DNA of 23,342 bases from Clostridiales bacterium (GTDB lineage: Bacteria; Bacillota; Clostridia; Oscillospirales; CAG-272). Below are positions 1 through 7,900 of this stretch, piece after piece. How positions within the stretch are numbered: the first letter of the stretch is position 1; each line of letters begins with the position of its first letter. The position numbers were made by a program, and so were the translations under genes. The stretch covers positions 1-23,342 of the forward strand of contig DXYE01000035.1 of NCBI GenBank assembly GCA_019415985.1, given 5' to 3'. Below the pieces are notes generated by a model. That model searched no databases and was not told where the DNA came from. It saw only the letters and a program-made list of their open reading frames with translations.

Positions 1-9
1 CCATTCGAA

Positions 10-23
10 TATGATATCATAAT
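10..23 (+). promoter_or_regulatory. Possible -10 element(s) of the rplJL promoter
   Basis: Two overlapping -10-like hexamers, TATGAT (10-15) and CATAAT (18-23), lie just before the conserved start of the L10 leader at about 31. Each matches five of six TATAAT positions. The matching -35 box would fall at or beyond the left window edge, so the promoter cannot be completed here. AT-rich sequence gives such hexamers by chance, hence the low confidence. Confidence 0.3.
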
Positions 24-30
24 ATAAATT

Positions 31-114
31 CCTAAGACAGCAGGTTGCACAGAAAACGAACGGAAAGTTCTATCCTGCCGAGGTAAGATACAAAGGGTTA
101 TTGTGCCTTTATGG
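31..114 (+). promoter_or_regulatory. Ribosomal protein L10 leader (autoregulatory mRNA element)
   Basis: This 5' UTR segment has the hallmarks of the L10 leader. There is a CTAAGACAGCAGGT-like block at 32-45 and a matching TCCTGCCGAGGTA-like block at 73-85. GCAGG (40-44) pairs with CCTGC (74-78) to close the domain. In Firmicutes the L10(L12)4 complex binds this leader RNA to repress its own operon. The position directly upstream of rplJ-rplL agrees. The 3' boundary was set where the attenuator hairpin begins. Confidence 0.88.
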
Positions 115-156
115 GTCTTTATCGGCGTAGTTAAACGCAAGATAAGGACTTTTTTT
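115..156 (+). terminator. Attenuator-type intrinsic terminator in the rplJL leader
   Basis: GTCTTTATC (115-123) pairs with GATAAGGAC (141-149), nine pairs with one G-U. The stem can extend inward through GCG (125-127) and CGC (136-138), and it is followed at once by seven T residues (150-156). The hairpin ends about 40 bases before the rplJ start. It therefore fits transcription attenuation controlled by the adjacent L10 leader, as known for the Bacillus rplJL operon. The antiterminator pairing was not resolved. Confidence 0.75.
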
Positions 157-198
157 GTAGCTTCTTCTTGGAAAATATAAATTCGGGAGGTGAAATGA

Positions 199-729
199 AT
201 GCCAAGTGCAAAGGTTCTGGAACAGAAACAAAAAATAGTGGCAGATCTTGTTGAGAAAATGAAGGCGGCAAGCGCCGGTGTCATTGTCAATTACTCGGGT
301 ATAACCGTTGAGGATGATACTGCAATGCGCGCTGAACTCCGCAAGGCCAATGTCAGTTACAGTGTTATAAAAAACACTATGATAAAGAGGGCTTGCGACG
401 AAGTAGGTTATCAGGCGCTGAACGAAGTTTTGGAGGGTATGACTGCAATTGCAGTAAGCTCTGAAGATCCGGTTGCTCCTGCAAAAATTCTCAAAAAATA
501 TGCAGACAAAATTGAGACCTTTGAACTGAAGGGTGGTTTTGTTGACGGTGAAATTCTGGATAAGTCCGGACTCGACACCTTAGCTCAGACGCCCTCGAAA
601 GAAGTTCTTATCGGTAAGATCCTTGGAAGCCTGCAATCTCCGCTCTACGGTCTTGCATATGTGCTTCAGGCTTATGTAGATAAGAATGACAGCGGTAATG
701 ATACCGCAGAGCAAACTGAGACCGCATAA
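199..729 (+). CDS. rplJ: 50S ribosomal protein L10
   Basis: This is ribosomal protein L10 (uL10), the stalk base that binds 23S rRNA and carries L7/L12 dimers. The 176-residue length is normal for the family. The N-terminal globular domain has the usual pattern: an AsnTyrSerGly strand near residue 30, then VIKNTMIKRA around 56-65. The C terminus has the helix that recruits L12 (LYGLAYVLQAYV, about 149-160) and ends in an acidic tail. GGGAGG at 185-190 lies eight bases before ATG 199. Another ATG at 195 is out of frame. rplL follows after 46 bases, so the two form the classic stalk operon. Expression is probably controlled by the L10 leader and attenuator upstream. Confidence 0.97.
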   Translation: MPSAKVLEQKQKIVADLVEKMKAASAGVIVNYSGITVEDDTAMRAELRKANVSYSVIKNTMIKRACDEVGYQALNEVLEGMTAIAVSSEDPVAPAKILKKYADKIETFELKGGFVDGEILDKSGLDTLAQTPSKEVLIGKILGSLQSPLYGLAYVLQAYVDKNDSGNDTAEQTETA

Positions 730-775
730 AGCAAACAAACGAATTCAATCGAATAAAACTGGGAGGTAAGAAAGA

Positions 776-1156
776 ATGGCAAGCGAAAAAACAACCCAAA
801 TTATAGATCAGATCAAGGCTTTGACGATTCTGGAAGTGGCAGATCTGGTAAAGGCACTGGAAGAAGAGTTCGGCGTATCTGCAGCGCCTGTTGCAGTAGC
901 AGCAGCGCCCGGCGCAGCGGCGCCCGGCGCAGCGGCAGAAGAAAAAACCGAATTTGATGTCATTTTAACAGATGTCGGAGCAAAGAAGCTTGAGGTCATC
1001 AAGGCTGTTCGTGAGATAACCGGTTTGGGCCTTAAGGATGCAAAAGACATGGTTGAAAGCGCACCTAAGGCGATCAAAGAGGCTGTTTCAAAAGATGACG
1101 CAGAAGCTGTCAAGGCAAAATTGGCTGAGGCCGGCGCTACGGTTGAAATCAAATAA
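776..1156 (+). CDS. rplL: 50S ribosomal protein L7/L12
   Basis: This is the multicopy ribosomal stalk protein bL12 that recruits and stimulates translational GTPases. It has 126 residues, a typical length. The N-terminal dimerisation helix (LTILEVADLVKALEEEFGV, about 16-34) is followed by an Ala/Pro/Gly-rich hinge (about 35-58). The conserved C-terminal domain follows, with EKTEFDVIL and the factor-contact region GLGLKDAKDMVE. GGGAGG at 761-766 precedes ATG 776 by nine bases. The hinge is partly encoded by a perfect 15-bp tandem duplication, annotated separately. It is the second gene of the rplJL operon, and a strong terminator begins right after its stop codon. Confidence 0.97.
   Translation: MASEKTTQIIDQIKALTILEVADLVKALEEEFGVSAAPVAVAAAPGAAAPGAAAEEKTEFDVILTDVGAKKLEVIKAVREITGLGLKDAKDMVESAPKAIKEAVSKDDAEAVKAKLAEAGATVEIK
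905..934 (+). repeat. 15-bp perfect tandem repeat in the rplL hinge
   Basis: GCGCCCGGCGCAGCG occurs twice head to tail (905-919 and 920-934). It is in frame and encodes two copies of an Ala-Pro-Gly-Ala-Ala unit in the flexible L7/L12 hinge. The exact identity of the two units suggests a recent slippage duplication. Confidence 0.9.
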
Positions 1157-1189
1157 AACAAGGCCTGCCATATGGCAGGCCTTGTTTTT
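1157..1189 (+). terminator. Intrinsic terminator of the rplJL operon
   Basis: A perfect 13-bp GC-rich stem, 1157-1169 with 1174-1186, has a four-base ATAT loop. It runs into a T-tract (1185-1189) and starts at the base after the rplL stop codon. It should end the stalk operon efficiently and isolate the next gene. Confidence 0.95.
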
Positions 1190-1303
1190 GTCTACCTAAC
1201 TTTCGAAGAATTTATTCCGGCTCTGTCAAAATCCTATGACCTTATAGCAGGATACGTTTGCAAGGCGGGGACATGACTTCTTATTCAGGAAGCATAAGAA
1301 AAG

Positions 1304-1331
1304 TGGAAAATAAATCAAAAGAGTTTATAAA
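1304..1331 (+). promoter_or_regulatory. Weak candidate promoter for the C_GCAxxG_C_C gene
   Basis: TGGAAA (1304-1309), a 16-base spacer and TATAAA (1326-1331) lie about 80 bases before ATG 1413. The gene needs its own promoter because of the strong terminator at 1157-1189. The match is modest and the region is AT-rich. Apart from this, nothing else was recognised between 1190 and 1412. Confidence 0.28.
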
Positions 1332-1412
1332 ATGTAAAAGAAAAAATTCATGTTCACATGGCTACCAGAAAGATATTATGGAGATATATTTATGGAAAGG
1401 AAATCATAAACA

Positions 1413-1910
1413 ATGACGCATAAAGAAAAAGCAATGTCTTTATTTCGGGAAGGATATAACTGTGCGCAGGCTGTGTTGTGCGCCTTTGACGATGTCACCG
1501 GCCTGGACCGCCAGACCTCTCTTAACATTTCATCAACTTTTGGCGGCGGTTTGAGCCGTCTCAGGGAAATTTGCGGCGCCGTCTCAGGGGCGGCTATGGT
1601 TCTGGGGACGGTATATGGCGGCGGCGAACAAACAGATATTACATGGCGAAAGCTTCAATATGCCCGAGTGCAGAAATTTGCAGAAGCCTTTCGAGAAATG
1701 AACGGATCGTATATTTGCCGAGAACTGCTGAATTCCGCAGCACAGGACACAAAAACCATCGAGGGCAAGGAGAACCCCACGCCTGAAGAGCGAACTAAGG
1801 AGTATTATAAAAAGCGCCCCTGCGTAAAGATCGTCGGAATAGCCGCGGAGCTTCTTGACCAAATGCTGGAATCTGAAATTCCCAATCTCGATAAAAGCAG
1901 GTTGTCTTAA
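1413..1910 (+). CDS. C_GCAxxG_C_C family putative redox-active protein
   Basis: The 165-residue product matches the C_GCAxxG_C_C family, small cysteine-rich proteins of anaerobes thought to be redox-active or metal-binding but lacking a proven function. The family pattern is visible: Cys17 in GYNCAQAV, a glycine-rich turn (GGGL, about 44-47), the CGAVSG motif with Cys54, then Cys102 (ICREL) and Cys137 (RPCVKIV). There is an additional Cys23. No signal peptide or membrane segment is seen, so it is probably cytoplasmic. GGAAAGG (1394-1400) lies 12 bases before ATG 1413; an upstream in-frame ATG at 1392 runs into a stop. It stands alone, after the rplL terminator and convergent with dusB. Confidence 0.88.
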   Translation: MTHKEKAMSLFREGYNCAQAVLCAFDDVTGLDRQTSLNISSTFGGGLSRLREICGAVSGAAMVLGTVYGGGEQTDITWRKLQYARVQKFAEAFREMNGSYICRELLNSAAQDTKTIEGKENPTPEERTKEYYKKRPCVKIVGIAAELLDQMLESEIPNLDKSRLS

Positions 1911-2123
1911 GCAGCGATAAAAAAATCACAAAGAAACTGTTTTTATTGAAAAATATCCGGAATCTATTCTATTATTTCCAGGGAAATGTTTTAAACATCA
2001 ATAAACCATTTAGATATGCGCTTCAATTATCAGTCCTTTTTCGAAAAAACTCTGCTTTTGGATTGCATTTGCCATTCTACAATTTCAAAACTTCACCAAC
2101 AACTTGTATAAACGGCCTCTGTG
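1911..2123. other. AT-rich convergent intergenic region
   Basis: This gap lies between two convergent genes. I see no convincing gene and no GC-rich terminator hairpin on either strand. There are only A/T runs and a short ATGTTT/AAACAT inverted repeat near 1987-1999. An open frame across part of it on the plus strand overlaps dusB and has no plausible ribosome binding site. Confidence 0.5.
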
Positions 2124-3197
2124 CTATTCTTCTAATGAACAAGGAGCTTCGGTCAAATGATCGTAAAACAAATGTTCGATCTCTGTATAATTCTCAGCCC
2201 GATTAATTGCGTGCCGTAGGGCAGCAGAGTCCGGCATACCGCGTGTATACCACGCTAAATGTTTTCTGGCTTCCAACAGGCCGATCCGTTCTCCCTTATC
2301 CTGCATCATGATGCGGACCTGACGAAGCGCTGTCTGGAGCCTCTCCATTTTCGTAGGGTACTTGTATTTCTTCCCCTGCATATGTGCGAGAATCTCTTGA
2401 AAAAGCCAGGGATTTCCACGGACGCCTCGTGCAAGCATAATGCCGTCGCAGCCTGTATACCGAATCATATGTAAAGCTGACTCCGGCGAGTCGATCCCAC
2501 CGTTTCCGATTACCGGAATATGCGCAGGGACCGCTTGACGCACAGCCGCGATGCTGTCTAAATCTACAGGAGGTTCATACTGCTGTTCCCGTGTTCTCCC
2601 ATGAACACATATCATATCCATCCCGCATGATACTGCAATTTTTGCAATCTCCACACAGTTTTTCTCTAATGCATTCCAGCCCGTTCGAATTTTCACGGTT
2701 ACAGGAAGCTTAGTTGCGTTTCGCACAGACTGCATTATTTTCCCCGCAAGCACCGGTTGACGCATCAGCGCGCTGCCCTCACCGTTGCCTGCCACCTTGG
2801 GAACCGGACATCCCATATTGATATCAATAGCGGAAGGGGTATTTCCGCCTGTCAGTGTGGGTGTTTCAGACAGTATTTTTGCCGCCTGAGCCATTGTCTC
2901 CGGCTCGGAACCGAATATTTGCAGCGCTAACGGTTTTTCTTCCGCATATACGGCTGCTAAAGCAGGCGTTTTTTTATCTCCATATATCAAAGCCTTTGCG
3001 GAGATCATCTCAGAAACCATATATTCTGCGCCGTTTTCCCGGCAGATACGGCGGAAAGCCTTGTCCGTAACGCCAGCCATTGGTGCAAGCATGACACCAT
3101 ATTTTATAGGAATGCTGCCAATAAAAAATTTATAATCCATAAGCACGACTGCCAAAAACCGGAACGAAATATTTAATAACGTTTCGGTTTTCGGCAT
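2124..3197 (-). CDS. dusB: tRNA-dihydrouridine synthase (DusB-type)
   Basis: This is an FMN-dependent enzyme that reduces uridine to dihydrouridine in tRNA using NADPH. The product has 357 residues as a TIM barrel plus helical C-terminal domain. APMAGVTD lies at 38-45. The catalytic cysteine is in INMGCP (Cys130). RTGW is at 171-174, HGRTREQQY at 199-207, GNGGI at 231-235, and the phosphate-binding MLARGVRGNPW segment around 254-264. GGAAGG sits eight bases before ATG 3197, which supports this start. It gives about 20 residues more than relatives, which usually begin near an internal Met20 (ATG 3140) that has no good binding site. It is the last gene of the second minus-strand block, 101 bases after the HAD gene. 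Confidence 0.93.
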   Translation of the reverse strand: MPKTETLLNISFRFLAVVLMDYKFFIGSIPIKYGVMLAPMAGVTDKAFRRICRENGAEYMVSEMISAKALIYGDKKTPALAAVYAEEKPLALQIFGSEPETMAQAAKILSETPTLTGGNTPSAIDINMGCPVPKVAGNGEGSALMRQPVLAGKIMQSVRNATKLPVTVKIRTGWNALEKNCVEIAKIAVSCGMDMICVHGRTREQQYEPPVDLDSIAAVRQAVPAHIPVIGNGGIDSPESALHMIRYTGCDGIMLARGVRGNPWLFQEILAHMQGKKYKYPTKMERLQTALRQVRIMMQDKGERIGLLEARKHLAWYTRGMPDSAALRHAINRAENYTEIEHLFYDHLTEAPCSLEE

Positions 3198-3298
3198 TTT
3201 CTTATCCTTCCATCATTTTACTACATCAGAACAATTTGCCGAACGTCAATTTCCATTTTATGGGTCAGGAAAGCGATATACTGCATGCCGGAGCGTTT

Positions 3299-3955
3299 CT
3301 AAACATCACCGCTCTGACGCGAATTTAGAAGAATTCTCCGCAAATCTGACAAGTTGTGATATACAGGCATACCGAGCTTTGAAAGTGTTTCGAAGCTCTG
3401 GTGACCGTTGGCCACCAATATACAATCAATTCCCATCTGTGCCGCCACTTCGCAGTCATGGACGGTGTCGCCTAATAATACAGCACGCCCAGGGCGGAGC
3501 TTCGTTATCCACTGTCTTCCGATTTCCGTTTTATCAGAAATATGAAAGGTATCCACTCCCAGTATTTCATCAAAATATCCACCGATTTTCAGCGCTGCAA
3601 TTTGGCTTTTCAGCATCTTCTCTTCAGATGCGGAAAGCACGACCTGTTTTATGCCATTCTCTTTTAGCTTCTCCAGCAATTCCAGGGCTCCTGCTTGAAG
3701 CTTTGCACTTTCAATACGTTTTTTGTACTCATCTACCCATTCATGACACAATGCCTGATAATCATCTCTTTTAAAATCATACCCCAATTTTTCATAAAAG
3801 CTTTGTATTGGATAGCAAAACAGTGCTTGATATTGTTCACGGTTTTCTATAAGCGGCATTTGGCGTCTGGCTAAAAGTACATTTTCACTCTGAACGGCAA
3901 TATCGGTATCATCCAACAATGTCCCGTTGAAGTCCCATAGGATATGTGTATACAT
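3299..3955 (-). CDS. HAD-superfamily hydrolase-like protein (motif I DFNGT)
   Basis: The 218-residue protein has a phosphoglycolate-phosphatase-like HAD fold with a helical cap (about 15-85). Motif I is DFNGTLLDD, with nucleophile Asp8. Motif II is Ser108 in LSAS, motif III is Lys142 in SDKTEIG, and motif IV is GDTVHDCEVA with Asp163 and Asp167. The usual general acid/base two residues after the nucleophile is Asn10 instead of Asp, so the phosphatase activity expected from family membership may be altered. No substrate can be inferred. AAGGA lies 11 bases before ATG 3955. It sits 74 bases downstream of the LD-carboxypeptidase gene and upstream of dusB, on the same strand. Confidence 0.85.
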   Translation of the reverse strand: MYTHILWDFNGTLLDDTDIAVQSENVLLARRQMPLIENREQYQALFCYPIQSFYEKLGYDFKRDDYQALCHEWVDEYKKRIESAKLQAGALELLEKLKENGIKQVVLSASEEKMLKSQIAALKIGGYFDEILGVDTFHISDKTEIGRQWITKLRPGRAVLLGDTVHDCEVAAQMGIDCILVANGHQSFETLSKLGMPVYHNLSDLRRILLNSRQSGDV

Positions 3956-4029
3956 TTAAATTACGTCCTTTATTTATGTATGGCGGTCTCCTGCGTGTTC
4001 ATTTGACCGTAATAGATTGAATAATTAAC

Positions 4030-4947
4030 TTATAAAATCAAACGCAAACCAGTGGGTCCTATTTCTGCACGCATGCCAAGTGGAAGCGTCAGCTTAGGGC
4101 TGCTATGTCCGATACCCCGGCAGAAAAGGATCGGCTTTCGATAGGGGGCTAGGATTTCTTTGATAATTTCATACAGCTCAACCTCAGCGTCTGTACCGTC
4201 CTCCAACAGAAAATCACCGATAACAAATCCCGCGCAGTTCCCGAGCTTGCCCGAAAGGCGCAGCTGCGTCAGTAGCCGGTCAATACGATACGGCGTTTCA
4301 CCGATCTCTTCCAGAACCAACAGTTTTGCAGCCGTGTCGATTTCATATGGAGTTCCCAAAGTCGAAGTCAGAAGCGTCAAATTTCCGCCGCATAACACCC
4401 CCTCTGCCCTCCCACATTGGATCATTTCCGGTTTCTGTTGATTGATATAGAGATCTGTGTGAGCGTATTGCCCCGTTAAAGCAGCATACAGACTTTTGAT
4501 GCTCACTGCATCGATTTCGCCGCCTAAATCAGAGGCAACCATGGGTCCGTGAAACGTTATCATACCACAAATCTGATTCAGTACTGTGTGCAGAGCCGTA
4601 ACATCTGAATACCCCACAAAGATTTTGGGGCGCCCAGATATTTGATCGTACGACAACCTGTCTAATATTCTCATGGCGCCGTATCCGCCGCGCAGGCATA
4701 TAATTCCCTGAACCTCATCATCCAGGAAAGCATCCTTCAAAGCCTGTGCGCGGCATGCATCGTCACCCGCGAGATATCTGTGCGCGGCACTATTCAGGTA
4801 TTTTGTCTCCACTCGAAATCCCATTTCATTTAATATTCGAATGCCCCTGACGACGGCCTGCGGATCTCGCGCCGCCCCCGCTGGCGCGACAACTGCAATT
4901 GTGTCACCGGTCTTCAGCGGAATCGGTCGTTTCATCCCGTTTTCCAT
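4030..4947 (-). CDS. LD-carboxypeptidase (peptidase S66 family)
   Basis: The likely role is cleavage of the L,D bond that releases the terminal D-Ala from murein tetrapeptides during peptidoglycan recycling. The S66 family also includes MccF-type immunity peptidases, which cannot be excluded. From ATG 4947 it has 305 residues. The Ser-Glu-His triad is recognisable: Ser114 in VGYSDVTAL, Glu213 in LVLEEIGE, and His281 in GIGHSSPKL. The LRGGYGAMRIL segment precedes the serine. No signal peptide is seen, which agrees with a cytoplasmic enzyme. AGGAG lies six bases before ATG 4947; a longer frame to 5010 lacks such a site. The start lies 44 bases inside the P-type ATPase homologue, so translation is probably coupled. 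Confidence 0.9.
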   Translation of the reverse strand: MENGMKRPIPLKTGDTIAVVAPAGAARDPQAVVRGIRILNEMGFRVETKYLNSAAHRYLAGDDACRAQALKDAFLDDEVQGIICLRGGYGAMRILDRLSYDQISGRPKIFVGYSDVTALHTVLNQICGMITFHGPMVASDLGGEIDAVSIKSLYAALTGQYAHTDLYINQQKPEMIQCGRAEGVLCGGNLTLLTSTLGTPYEIDTAAKLLVLEEIGETPYRIDRLLTQLRLSGKLGNCAGFVIGDFLLEDGTDAEVELYEIIKEILAPYRKPILFCRGIGHSSPKLTLPLGMRAEIGPTGLRLIL

Positions 4948-7900
4948 CCTCCGCTCCTCTCTCTTGAATCTTTCCCGCTTTCCTCGTTTCAAGCAGGCCT
5001 GACAGATCACCGTTCCCCTGTCTATGCTCGTCAGCGCCGTCTGACATCGTAAAGCCTATAATATTAAATTCTTTTGTATCCTGATCCGTTTTCGTCTGCG
5101 CGCTCGGGAAAGTTATACCATCTTCTGAAAAAGCCTGTGCAAAAACCGTTTCAACAAAACTGCTTTCAGAATCCTGGTTCGCGGCGATGCCAGTTTCGAG
5201 TTTTTGCGTCTTTTCAGCAAACGCTCCCTCTTTATCCTCCTCATTGGGTACCATTTGTTTTAAAGGCACCGGTATAACCTCTTTGGTCGGCTGTGTATCG
5301 CCGGTGCTTTTGGTTATTTTTCTCTCTTCTCTTTTGTTCTTTTTCGTTTTACGCCGTTTTTCGGTCTTTTTTCTTTTTGGTCGTCTGACGAACCACTTGA
5401 TCCCTTCACAGATTCCCCAAAAAATCAGTGTTGTCCCAAGCATAACAGGCAAGGCCAATGCATCGAAGCGGACCACGCCAAACACGGAACCGAATGACGG
5501 GATAAGAAAGAACAACAGAAACAATTCAGACAGTCCCATAAGCGATAACAGAAAAATACCATTGAGACGTATGCCCGGTTTCAGTAAAAAAACGTCCCGC
5601 GTATTTACGATAATCGCTGTGATGCTCAGCAGGGTCCAAAGCAAAAAAAACATGCTCGCCGTCTGTGCCTCTGTAAACGCAATTCTGGATATGCTGAAAA
5701 AGAAGGGGACAGCGGCAGCCAGTACAGCCCATGCAACAGCCATTAACAATGATGGCAGGTAACTTTTAACCGGATGTGCAAAAAAGGATTCTGCATCGCT
5801 TTTGTCCCTGAGGATTTCCTGCTCCGGCTTAGTAAAAGAATAGATCAAAACCGCCAGGAAATCAAGTACTAGGCCGAAAAACAATATCTGCACTGCACTC
5901 ATAACGCGGAGCTGCGTAAGCTGTGTAAATAGCACGATAAACAAACGCGCAAGCTGAGATGTCATTAAATATTTAAGCATATGTATGACATTTTTATCAA
6001 TTACTCTGGCATAACAGATGGCGTCGACCATAGCATTGAAGCCGCCGTTGCCCTTCAGGTCGGCATCCGACAGAATCACATCGCTGACAAACTTCAATGC
6101 TTCACATCCGTTTTTCAACGCATTCTCCGACGCACTTGCCGTAACGGTATCCTCTTGTACGGGTACCGCTCTGTTCCGCATACGTGTCGTTATGACAATA
6201 TTCTGTGCAAAGCTGACATCGGCATTCGAAAATAAGGGTAAATCTTCGAGACGCTGCCCTAAAACCCCCACTACTTCGCCGCTTTTCTGAAGATTTTCCA
6301 GCACTTCCCGTTTCTGTGTGCTGCTGAGCCCGTTGTATAAACGGTAATAGGAAGCGTTGGTTATGCGCATTTCTTCCTTTAAGGCGGCATAATGCTGTCC
6401 GTCTGTAATCTCCCCGTCCTGCTCCACCAACCCGATGTGCCGGGCGAAATATGCATTGGTCTCGGTGGGGGTATCCGAAAACATAATCACTTTTAATCCG
6501 GATCTTTTACACTTCTGCATTGTTTGGCCGACACCGCGCAAAAACGGAACGCGAAAAACAAGAAATCCTTCAAATATCATATTGCTTTGTGCAATACGCG
6601 GGAACTTTAATGTATTATATGCAATACTGCGCGAAGCGACAGCAACAATTTTAAATGTCTGCTTGGCCAGCTTATGGTAAACATATAAAAATTCATCCGC
6701 CATCGCCGGAGAAAGAGGCAAAACTCTGCCGTTCTTCAGATAATACGAACAATGACGCAGAATATCGGCTGCTTCCCCGCGGGACACTGCTACGCTGTCC
6801 CTGCCTCTTCCGACAAGCGTCGTTTCAAAGGCAGAATCATCGCCGGGGCTTATATGGTCATAAATCGGATAATTTTGATCCAAACGCGCGTCATACAGCT
6901 TAAGTCTCTTCGCAGCCGCGATAATGGAAACTTCCTCCTCTGTTCGCATGCGCTGTGCCGATCTTCCGGAGACAACGTTTGTGCCGTACAAGCCGGTAGA
7001 AAGCAATGCATAGGTCACCGGACGTTCGGTATGCGATGCAACCCTGTCCGTCACCTTATAGAGAATACCGCCGGTATAAACGCCCTCCATCCGAAATTCC
7101 TTGGTGGTAAACACCCCATCCTGCGGAACCACCAGACAGGTAAGCTTTTTCAGCTTGTCCACCGATTTCGTCCTCTTAATAATTGCACCGGCATTTATAT
7201 CTCTGTATCTTCTGACGGCGCCAAAAATGCCGCATGCAATAATAATATACGCAAAGGGCACCAGCATCTCACTCATCGAAGATACAGCAAAGGACAGGCC
7301 TGTCGTAAAAATATGATACAGATGGTTTCCGTCCGCGGTAAATACCAGTTCCAGTACCGTTAAAACAAAAACCACACCAATCATCACGAGGCTCCAGATA
7401 TTGCTGAACCGCTTCAAAGCCGGTAAAATATCCAATTTTTCGTGAGAGATAACCGGCGCATTTTTTTGCAGGCGGCATACCGCTGTATTTTGGCCGATCT
7501 CCACGATAAAAGCCCGAGCTTCTCCCGCTACCACAAGCGTTGAGGCAAAAAGCATGTTATCCTGCCGAGCATACGGCGTTTCCGATTCAAAAACCGCGTC
7601 CGCATTTTTTTTGCGGGGTTCCTTTTTCCCAAAAAGATTCATCTCCTGCACATACAAGCCGCTCTCTGAGATCAGTCTTGCATCTGCCGGAACGATATCC
7701 CCAGCATTGAGCAGAATCAAATCTCCGCGAACCAGATCTTTTTGCTCAACCATGAACAATTGTCCGCCGCGGATGACACGCGTCACGGGAAGTGTATATT
7801 TTTCCATGCTCTCCAGAATTCCCTGTGATTTCACATAGATAAATAGAGAAACCAGACAGTTCAGGACAACAAGGGAAATCATTATGGCCGCACCCGTGCT

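Noticed and set aside
195..197. ATG four bases upstream of the rplJ start
   Set aside because: It is out of frame with the L10 sequence; ATG 199 has the proper spacing and homology.
1987..1999. ATGTTT/AAACAT inverted repeat in the convergent gap
   Set aside because: It is too short and AT-rich, has essentially no loop, and shows no terminator features.
1946..2206. Plus-strand open frame of 86 codons after the C_GCAxxG_C_C gene
   Set aside because: The composition is just AT-rich intergenic sequence, there is no ribosome site, and it overlaps the dusB 3' end.
5187..7363. Long plus-strand open frames (such as 5187-5762 and 6752-7363) opposite the ATPase homologue
   Set aside because: They lie wholly antisense to a gene with clear family similarity, have no convincing ribosome sites and no recognisable domains.
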